From contig JACKNJ010000003.1 of assembly GCA_024234895.1 (NCBI GenBank), forward strand, positions 186,001 to 250,000: 64,000 bases of DNA. Direction: 5' to 3'. Positions 17,079 through 22,832 of this stretch are shown piece by piece (position 1 is the first letter of the stretch; every line of letters starts with the position of its first letter). A program made the position numbers and the translations under genes. Source of the stretch: Gammaproteobacteria bacterium (lineage in GTDB: Bacteria > Pseudomonadota > Gammaproteobacteria > JACKNK01). The notes below the pieces were generated by a model. The model was given only the letters and a program-made list of their open reading frames with translations, ran no database searches and was not told the DNA's origin.

Positions 17079-17900
17079 ATGGATGTAGCGCATTGTACGG
17101 AAGATGGTCACACCTACGAGGCTGTGCAGTTTTCGCAATTGCCCCCAGTCGTGCTTGCTAGGAAGAGAAGACTGCTCCGATGTCCCGAGTGCAACGGGCC
17201 GGCTTTCTTTCGGAAGGCATCTCGGAGTGGTCGGGCCGCATGTTTTGGCGCTAGGCCACACGCAGATGGGTGCGGGTTGGCCGCTCCCGAGCACGATGTT
17301 CAGCCGGACGGGCAGGGCACGGACCAAGACCCTCTGAACAATCCCGGGCGGCGTATCGTCGTTGACTTCAATTACGGCGCACAGGAGCAGCCAGAACGCG
17401 AAGAAGCGCCCGGCCTACCGAGAAATCCAAACAGACGTGGCCGGTTTGTCGGTGAAGGGGATCGGCCGGACGCGCGAATGCACCGGCGATTAAGCACTCT
17501 GCTTCGCAACCTTGTTGAGGTACCGAACTTTAGCCAATCGGACCAACTGCTCGAAATTGAGGGTAGAGACGAGATTGCAGTTCGTGATTTCTTCGTGTCT
17601 CTTGATGCCGTCTCCGGGGAACACGTCGGTATGTACCGGGGGTTCTGGGGGATGCTTTCTGATGCAAGATTCGCCGCAGATGGAACTCTCTGGTTAAACA
17701 GCGGTGGGCGGGACGATGTCAGTTTCTGCGTAGATGAAGATCATGTCGATGCAATCTATGACAGATACGGGATCGAGGACGAAGAAGACATCGCTGGCGC
17801 TTATGTCCTTGTTTTTGGCACCTTGCGGGTTTCTCAGAACGGGAAACTCTATTGCTTAGTGACCAATCCAGGTTACATGTCCCTAAGATTGGCGGATTGA
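17079..17900 (+). CDS. Unrecognised protein with N-terminal Cys/His cluster
   Basis: A 273-aa protein I do not recognise. Residues 35-65 hold a likely metal-binding cluster: C35-x2-C38, C55, H61 and C65. A Pro/Arg/Glu-rich linker covers about 85-150. The C-terminal 140 residues are acidic and look globular (RDEIAVRDFFVSLDAVSG; DEDHVDAIYDRYGIEDEED). The ATG at 17079 has a clear AAGGAGA upstream; an earlier start at 17040 would lie in the repeat element. Codon use and composition are less GC-rich than the housekeeping genes, suggesting acquisition by transfer. It lies between the Fic gene and the DUF2188 gene, both on the same strand. Confidence 0.65.
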   Translation: MDVAHCTEDGHTYEAVQFSQLPPVVLARKRRLLRCPECNGPAFFRKASRSGRAACFGARPHADGCGLAAPEHDVQPDGQGTDQDPLNNPGRRIVVDFNYGAQEQPEREEAPGLPRNPNRRGRFVGEGDRPDARMHRRLSTLLRNLVEVPNFSQSDQLLEIEGRDEIAVRDFFVSLDAVSGEHVGMYRGFWGMLSDARFAADGTLWLNSGGRDDVSFCVDEDHVDAIYDRYGIEDEEDIAGAYVLVFGTLRVSQNGKLYCLVTNPGYMSLRLAD

Positions 17901-17902
17901 TA

Positions 17903-17972
17903 GCCCAGCATCCGGCTTGAGCGCGACGCGCTACGCTAACGCTCCGCCCGCGCCTCTGCCGGGGCGTTATGC
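17903..17972. other. Possible integron attC-like hairpin
   Basis: A 70-bp stretch right after the stop of the 17079-17900 gene begins GCCCAGCATCCGGC and ends GCCGGGGCGTTATGC. The two ends form an imperfect inverted repeat, and the 3' end has the GTTATGC form of the attC core. The centre (GCGCGACGCGCTACGC) is also partly palindromic. No integrase and only one such site are visible, so the call is tentative. Confidence 0.3.
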
Positions 17973-18040
17973 CTTGAAATCCGAGATGCCGCCCCCATCT
18001 AACCGTTGCTGTATCAACCAACAGAGTGAGGACACCGATC

Positions 18041-18271
18041 ATGGCGACTAAGAGTACGCACGTGGTTCCCAACCAAGAAAAAGGTGGATGGGACATCAAA
18101 CAAAGTGGGGGGCAACGGTCATCTGGACATTTCGATACGAAACAAGATGCCGTTGATCGAGCAAGAGAAATTAGTCGAAACCAAGAGACTGAACTGGTAA
18201 TTCACAATAAGGACGGAAAGATTGGTGGCAAAGATAGCCACGGAAATGATCCGTTCCCGCCAAAAGGCTAA
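18041..18271 (+). CDS. DUF2188 domain protein
   Basis: A 76-aa protein that is almost entirely a DUF2188 domain: it opens with KSTHVVPNQEKGGWDIKQSG, has the FDTKQDAVDRAREI helix, and ends in the family-typical KDSHGNDPFPPKG. The function of the family is unknown; such genes are often found in accessory regions. The ATG at 18041 follows GTGAGGA. It is followed 17 bp later by a small zinc-ribbon gene, so the pair is probably co-transcribed. Confidence 0.85.
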   Translation: MATKSTHVVPNQEKGGWDIKQSGGQRSSGHFDTKQDAVDRAREISRNQETELVIHNKDGKIGGKDSHGNDPFPPKG

Positions 18272-18288
18272 CCAAAAGGAGATTTGGC

Positions 18289-18495
18289 ATGGCTCAGAAA
18301 AAATGCGTTCCTTACGGCAGTGACGTATCCGCTGGTACCTACAAATGTGCGGATTGCGGGTATGAATATTCAAACCAATCAAAGACCTCTCTTCCACCTT
18401 GTCCAAGATATTCACCATCCACTCACACCAAGAAGTGCTGGGATATCCTGACGGGCCAAGGGGATAGCCCTAATGACCCATACCCTCAGCGGTAA
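18289..18495 (+). CDS. Small zinc-ribbon-like protein
   Basis: A 68-aa protein with the pattern GTYKCADCGYEYSNQ, then LPPCPRYSPS and a later KKC. The first knuckle is C-x2-C; the second has only one Cys in its usual place (CPRY), with a further Cys 11 residues on, so metal binding may be irregular. A strong AAAAGGAGA lies before the ATG. It follows the DUF2188 gene by 17 bp and ends 105 bp before a strong terminator. The function is unknown. Confidence 0.75.
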   Translation: MAQKKCVPYGSDVSAGTYKCADCGYEYSNQSKTSLPPCPRYSPSTHTKKCWDILTGQGDSPNDPYPQR

Positions 18496-18600
18496 ATTGG
18501 CATAAAAAAGGGGGCCAGCCGCCAAAAAACGCTGGCGCGTTTTCGGGTAGGCGGAGCCCAAGCGCTAGATTTCCGCTCTACGCCCAAAGCCGACCAAAGA

Positions 18601-18635
18601 AAAAGGCGAACCGTTTCCGGTTCGCCTTTTTTTTT
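18601..18635. terminator. Bidirectional rho-independent terminator
   Basis: A perfect 12-bp stem AAAAGGCGAACC / GGTTCGCCTTTT with a 6-nt loop is followed by a T run on the plus strand and by the matching run on the minus strand. It separates the small zinc-ribbon gene from the convergent peroxiredoxin gene. Confidence 0.9.
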
Positions 18636-18653
18636 ACCGCGTCGAGTGGGTGA

Positions 18654-19304
18654 TCAGACCGCCAGGTCTTTCTTGCAGAAGTACCAGTCGGTGCATTCGT
18701 AGCCTTCGGACTCACGGGCGGCGGCGGCGTCCATGTCCTGCGGCGGCGGGACGATGACCTTGTCGCCCGGCTGCCAGCCTTCCGGGGTGGCGATCTTGTT
18801 GGCGTCGGAGGCTTGCAGGGCCTTGATCAGGCGCAGGAACTCGGGGATCGAGCGGCCGTTGGTCATCGGGTAATAGACCATCGCGCGCAGCATGCCGTTG
18901 GGGTCGATGATGAAGGTGGCGCGGACGGCGGAGGTGTCTGCGGCACCGGGGTGGATCATGCCGTAGGCGCGGGCGACGTTCATGGATAGGTCTTCGATGA
19001 TCGGGAACTGGATGTCGACGCCGAACTTCTCCTTGATGTTCTTCACCCAGGCGACGTGGCTGTAGTAGCTGTCGATGGACAGGCCGATCAGGTCGGTGTT
19101 GACGGCCTGGAAGTCGTCGTAGTGCTTCGCGAAGGCCATGAACTCGGTGGTGCAGACCGGGGTGAAGTCGGCGGGGTGCGAGAACAGGACCAGCCACTTG
19201 CCGCGATAGTCGGACAGCTTTTTGACACCGTGGGTGGTGCGGGCCTCGAAGTCCGGGGCGGCTTCGTTGATGCGGGGCATGTTGAACTGGATTTCGGTGG
19301 ACAT
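18654..19304 (-). CDS. Peroxiredoxin of the Prx6/1-Cys-like subfamily
   Basis: A 216-aa thiol peroxidase that reduces hydrogen peroxide and organic peroxides. The peroxidatic site is P44-ADF-T48-PV-C51 (FSHPADFTPVCTTEF). The C-terminal dimerisation region ends with C204 and C210 (YECTDWYFCKK), the arrangement seen in archaeal-type Prx6 proteins that use a C-terminal resolving Cys. I chose the ATG at 19304, which has GGAG 9 bp upstream; an ATG at 19403 would add about 33 unconserved residues. It is divergent from the DUF255 gene, with an OxyR-like site between them, 121 bp from this start. Confidence 0.93.
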   Translation of the reverse strand: MSTEIQFNMPRINEAAPDFEARTTHGVKKLSDYRGKWLVLFSHPADFTPVCTTEFMAFAKHYDDFQAVNTDLIGLSIDSYYSHVAWVKNIKEKFGVDIQFPIIEDLSMNVARAYGMIHPGAADTSAVRATFIIDPNGMLRAMVYYPMTNGRSIPEFLRLIKALQASDANKIATPEGWQPGDKVIVPPPQDMDAAAARESEGYECTDWYFCKKDLAV

Positions 19305-19424
19305 GTTGGTGATCTCCGGGAGTTGGGGATGGGTTGCCAATGGGTAGGGAGTGGATTCCGGCGGGGCGGCGCTCTTCGCCGTCGTCGTGGGATGCATATT
19401 CAATAAATCCGTTAAATAATAGAA

Positions 19425-19461
19425 ATCGTTTGGTTGTATCTGTCTGATAGGGATTGGCTAT
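19425..19461. promoter_or_regulatory. OxyR-like operator between peroxiredoxin and DUF255 genes
   Basis: The four tetranucleotides ATCG, GTAT, ATAG and CTAT are separated by 7 bp each, the layout of an OxyR tetramer site; ATAGGGATTGGCTAT is the best half. It lies in a divergent promoter region, 71 bp before the DUF255 ATG. Confidence 0.62.
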
Positions 19462-19532
19462 TGATGCGCGCGCCGCCTCCAAAACCGGGTCTGCGGCGTA
19501 TTCCCCGTCAGCAGTTCACTGACGAGGTTCCC

Positions 19533-21134
19533 ATGAGTCATCTCACGTTGAAGTTGTACCGGCTGCCGGTCGCGGTCCTGTTCCTGCTGCTTTGGGTGGC
19601 CGCGCCGGGTGCGTCGGCGTCCTCCGGGCAGGGGCGGATCGACTGGCAGCCGTTTGCCCCCGCCGCGTTCGCGCAGGCCCGCGCCGAGGGCAAGCTGGTG
19701 CTGCTCGATCTGGTCGCAGTCTGGTGCCACTGGTGCCATGTGATGGACGCGGAGACCTACGCCGATCCGGTGGTCGCGGCATACATCGCGCGGCATTACG
19801 TGCCGGTGAAGGCCGATCACGATGCGCGGCCCGACCTGGCCGAGCGTTACCGCGATTGGGGCTGGCCGGCGACGGTGGTGCTGAATGCCGATGGCGAGGA
19901 CGTGGTGAAGCGGGCCGGTTACATCAGCCGCGATGCGATGCTGCGGATGCTGGCGGCGGTGGTTGCGGACCCGAGTCCGGAGGATGACCCTGCGGTGGCG
20001 GTGCCTACGCAGATCGCGGAGGACGGGCGTCTGGATGCGGCGCTGGCGGAGACTCTGCGGGCGCGCCACGTGGCGGCATACGACCGGGTGGAGGGCGGTC
20101 TCGACAGCGCGATGAAGTTCCTCGATCAGGACAGCGTGCTGTGGTCCCTGCGCCTGGCGGCGGAGGGCGATGCGGCGGAAGCGCCACGCGCCCGCCATGT
20201 GCTGGATGCGAATCAGGCGCTGATCGATCCGGCGTTCGGAGGCGTCTATCAGTATTCGACGCACGGCGACTGGGTGCATCCGCACTTCGAGAAGATCATG
20301 AAGACGCAGTGGGCGAATCTGCTGATCTACAGCCGCGCGTGCACGCAGTTCGACGAGCCGAGTTACTGCGCTGCCGGTCGGCGGGTTGCGGCCTTCCTGA
20401 CGGAGTTCCTGAGCGATGCGGATGGCGCGTTCTATTCGAGCCAGGACGCCGATCTCGTGCAGGGAACCAAGGGCCACGATTACTTCGCGCTGGATCGCGA
20501 GGCACGCCTGGCACAGGGTCTGCCGCGCATCGACAAGTCCCGTTACGCGGCGACCAACGGCATGGCGATCGAGGGCCTGGTCGAACTGTATCTGGCGACC
20601 AATGACGCGGCCTATCTGGAGCGGGCGAGGCGGGCGGCGGATTGGGTGGTGGCGAATCGCCGCTTGTGGGGCGGCGGCTTCCGCCATGACCGGATCGACG
20701 CGGCGGGACCCTATCTGGCCGACACCTTGTGGATGGGGCGGGCGTTTCTGGCGCTGTACCGCGCGACCGGCGAGGAGGCGTGGTTGACGCGCTCGCGGCA
20801 GGCGGCCGCGTTCATCGGGGGCAACCTGCGCGATCCGCGCGCCGGTGTGGTGGCGTCTGCGGATGACGGGACGCCGCTGAAGCCGTCACCGCAGATCGAT
20901 CAGAACATCCAGACCGCGTTGTGGCTGGCCGAACTGGCCGAAGCTCTGGCCGAAGCGCCGACCGGATCGGTTGAAGCGCAACACGCGGCCGAACCGTTGG
21001 CCCTGGCCAGACACGTGATGCGCTATCTGGCGGCGCCGTCGGTCGCGACGGCGCGTTTCACCGAGGCCGGCATTCTGGAAGTGGATGCCCGCCTGCGTGC
21101 GGTCGAGTCCCGTATGGCGCACGCAGGCGGTTGA
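19533..21134 (+). CDS. Exported DUF255 / thioredoxin-like protein (YyaL-type, short form)
   Basis: A 533-aa protein. A signal peptide-like segment (about residues 8-30, VAVLFLLLWVAAPGASAS) suggests export. The thioredoxin-like domain has the family hallmark W64-C65-H66-W67-C68-H69, followed by an (alpha/alpha)6-barrel-like region of the YyaL/spermatogenesis-associated 20 type with DANQALIDPAFGGVYQYS and YFALDREARLAQGLPRIDKS. Cytosolic YyaL proteins are about 650-700 aa, so this is a shorter, probably periplasmic relative. The ATG at 19533 is preceded by GACGAGG; upstream in-frame starts at 19434 and 19464 would overlap the OxyR-like site. The context suggests a redox-stress role. Confidence 0.82.
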   Translation: MSHLTLKLYRLPVAVLFLLLWVAAPGASASSGQGRIDWQPFAPAAFAQARAEGKLVLLDLVAVWCHWCHVMDAETYADPVVAAYIARHYVPVKADHDARPDLAERYRDWGWPATVVLNADGEDVVKRAGYISRDAMLRMLAAVVADPSPEDDPAVAVPTQIAEDGRLDAALAETLRARHVAAYDRVEGGLDSAMKFLDQDSVLWSLRLAAEGDAAEAPRARHVLDANQALIDPAFGGVYQYSTHGDWVHPHFEKIMKTQWANLLIYSRACTQFDEPSYCAAGRRVAAFLTEFLSDADGAFYSSQDADLVQGTKGHDYFALDREARLAQGLPRIDKSRYAATNGMAIEGLVELYLATNDAAYLERARRAADWVVANRRLWGGGFRHDRIDAAGPYLADTLWMGRAFLALYRATGEEAWLTRSRQAAAFIGGNLRDPRAGVVASADDGTPLKPSPQIDQNIQTALWLAELAEALAEAPTGSVEAQHAAEPLALARHVMRYLAAPSVATARFTEAGILEVDARLRAVESRMAHAGG

Positions 21135-21141
21135 GCGGGTG

Positions 21142-21300
21142 TCAGGCCGTCTGGATCGCCGTCGATCCTTCCTGCGGCGTGGGCGCCCGCTCCGGCGCGC
21201 GCCAGCCGGCGAGGTCAATGGACGCGATGCCGGCGAACCAGGCGGCGCGTTCGAGTTCAGCGATACGCTCGTCGAGCGGGGTGGTGTTGGAAGCGTTCAT
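21142..21300 (-). CDS. 52-aa microprotein, paralogue of the one at 22192-22347
   Basis: The frame encodes a short protein with the core LDERIAELERAAWFAGIA near residues 9-26 and a Pro/Ala-rich tail. Its ATG at 21300 has AGAGGTG upstream. It shares the pattern DxRIxELERAxWFA with the microprotein at 22192-22347 and resembles the N-terminal helix of SlyX. It is too short and divergent for me to assign a family. It is convergent with the DUF255 gene, 7 bp away. Confidence 0.62.
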   Translation of the reverse strand: MNASNTTPLDERIAELERAAWFAGIASIDLAGWRAPERAPTPQEGSTAIQTA

Positions 21301-21439
21301 GGCACACCTCTGTTACGGGGTTTCCGTGGATGTTGGAGAGAGCGTGCCCGAGGTGTGTGTTAGAGAATAATCAGTAGTTATTTACAGATATATCGATGAT
21401 TGTCGATGTGTGGCGGGGCCGGGTGCGGGCCTGAAGGGC

Positions 21440-22090
21440 TCAGCCTTGGTGGCGTCGACGCAGCCAGGGCAGCAGCGGCGCGATCAGCGCGGCGATACCA
21501 GGAACGGGAACGCTGGCCTCGCTGCCGGTCATCGTGAACTGCCTGTCGTACGGGTTCAGGACGTCGCTGCCGCTGAAATAGAGGGTGACGCTGTCGACGT
21601 AGAGACCGGCGTTGGGGGCGCTGATCAGCGTGTGGGTTTCGAGCGGGCTCGCGAACAGGGAGTTGGTGGCGTCGCGGAACACGATGCGCAGCGCCTCGAA
21701 CGCGGCGCCGTTGTAATCCGGCGCGCTGCCCACCGTGCCGTAGGGCGTGCCGAGATAGGTGCCGAAGGTGATGCGGACCTGATCGTCGAGGGTGTTGTCG
21801 TGCTGCACGACCTGGGCGTCGGTGCCGGTGATGATGTGGCCGCCGACGTTGATGACGATGTTGTCGACCGCCGTGTCGAAGTAGCTGGCGGTGCCGGTGC
21901 CCCAGTCGCGGGCGGTGCCGGACACCCAGTCGAAATCGATGGTGATCGGTGCGCCGCCGCTGTAAGGCCCGGGATTGAAGCCGTTCACGGTGGCCGTGAC
22001 CGTCGTATGGATGAGGGCGGCCTGGGGGGCGCTCAGCAAGAGCAGCGACAGGCTGAACACGGCGATGGTGGCGTAAGTGGATCGGCGCAT
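21440..22090 (-). CDS. Exported protein with PEP-CTERM-like sorting tail
   Basis: A 216-aa protein with a clear signal peptide (TIAVFSLSLLLLSAPQAA) and a beta-rich body. Its C-terminus has the tripartite form of VPxP/PEP-CTERM sorting signals: VPVPG, a hydrophobic stretch IAALIAPLLPW, then LRRRHQG. Such proteins are normally processed by an exosortase and linked to exopolysaccharide or biofilm matrix. No exosortase is in this window. The mature part is rich in Thr, Gly and Asp (TIDFDWVSGTARDWGTG) and matches no enzyme I recognise. Confidence 0.72.
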   Translation of the reverse strand: MRRSTYATIAVFSLSLLLLSAPQAALIHTTVTATVNGFNPGPYSGGAPITIDFDWVSGTARDWGTGTASYFDTAVDNIVINVGGHIITGTDAQVVQHDNTLDDQVRITFGTYLGTPYGTVGSAPDYNGAAFEALRIVFRDATNSLFASPLETHTLISAPNAGLYVDSVTLYFSGSDVLNPYDRQFTMTGSEASVPVPGIAALIAPLLPWLRRRHQG

Positions 22091-22191
22091 GTCGAATACG
22101 TTTTATGGACTAAACGAATCGTAAGTCTAACCCGCCTTGCCGGTTTTTCGATTGTTGTGGGCCGGCCTGGAGACCGACCCACGGGTTGTGG

Positions 22192-22347
22192 TCACGGCAT
22201 GACCATGAAGCCGGGATTCGGCGCTGAGGGCGCCAGCTCGGGATGAACGCCTTCGTCGGTATTGCCGAACGCGAGCCGCGCGAACCACACGGCGCGTTCG
22301 AGTTCTTCGATGCGGCGGTCGTTGGTTTGGGTTTCGATGTTGTTCAT
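22192..22347 (-). CDS. 51-aa microprotein with OxyR-like site upstream
   Basis: The frame encodes a short protein with the core NDRRIEELERAVWFARLAFG at residues 9-28 and an acidic, Pro-rich tail. Its ATG at 22347 has GAGGTG upstream. Its paralogue is at 21142-21300, and the shared RIxELERAxWF segment is similar to the start of SlyX (RIEALETKAAF) encoded 250 bp further on. A 37-bp OxyR-like site begins 69 bp upstream of the start. The function is unknown; the context suggests a stress-induced small protein. Confidence 0.65.
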   Translation of the reverse strand: MNNIETQTNDRRIEELERAVWFARLAFGNTDEGVHPELAPSAPNPGFMVMP

Positions 22348-22415
22348 GTCGCACCTCGTTGATGAGTGGTCTGAAACGATGGCGACAGTCTCGCGGGTGG
22401 TTCGGGTTTGCGGAA

Positions 22416-22452
22416 ATCGTTTGTTCGTTGGCTACCGATAGGGTTTGCCGAT
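22416..22452. promoter_or_regulatory. OxyR-like operator upstream of a 51-aa microprotein
   Basis: ATCG, GTTG, ATAG and CGAT stand at 11-bp steps. The ATCGTTTGTT left end and ATAGGGTTTG centre match the other two sites, but the last tetramer is off-consensus. It is 69 bp before the microprotein ATG. Confidence 0.45.
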
Positions 22453-22492
22453 GGTTTAAGGGGGGTTCCGCACGCAGGGTCAGGGATCGCGG

Positions 22493-22522
22493 TGCAGGAG
22501 CGGCTTCAGCCGCGATCGGCGT
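22493..22522. repeat. Half copy of the GTAGGAGCGGCTTCAGCC palindrome
   Basis: A single arm, GTGCAGGAGCGGCTTCAGCC followed by GCGATCGGCG, with only a degenerate partner (GGCCGATCGCGG) near 22555. It lies between the microprotein operator and the end of slyX. Confidence 0.65.
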
Positions 22523-22591
22523 CGATGGCTTCGACTCCGCTCAGCCAGCGGGGAGGCCGATCGCGGGCTCACATGAACGAAGGCTTCGGCG

Positions 22592-22810
22592 CTAGTAGTG
22601 CGGCGGTGGCGCGTCGTCGTCGCTGACGTTCGACAGATTCGCGGTCAGGGCCCGCAGACGGTCGTGGAGGGTGTCGATTTCCATGCGCAGCGCATCCAGC
22701 GTCGTCTGCTGCCGTATGATCGTCGCGTCCAGTTCGCCGAGCGTGTGTTCCTGAAAGGCGGCCTTGGTTTCCAGGGCTTCGATGCGTTCGCTCAAGTCTT
22801 CGTTGTTCAT
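22592..22810 (-). CDS. slyX: SlyX family protein
   Basis: A 72-aa coiled-coil protein. It has the SlyX layout: RIEALETKAAFQEHTLGELD, then a heptad-rich helix (TLDALRMEIDTLHDRLRAL), and the conserved C-terminal PPPHY. SlyX is widespread in gammaproteobacteria; its role is unclear. I chose the ATG at 22810 to match the usual SlyX start; ATGs at 22813 and 22834 are also in frame, and the last would make its start codon overlap the divergent rlmL start codon. Confidence 0.9.
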   Translation of the reverse strand: MNNEDLSERIEALETKAAFQEHTLGELDATIIRQQTTLDALRMEIDTLHDRLRALTANLSNVSDDDAPPPHY

Positions 22811-22832
22811 CATCTTCATCAGCGTCAGGTTC

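Noticed and set aside
21367..21403. Possible fourth OxyR-like site upstream of the 52-aa microprotein
   Set aside because: The position (67 bp before the start) is right and ATAA/TTAT are near matches, but the third and fourth tetramers do not fit (TATA, TTGT).
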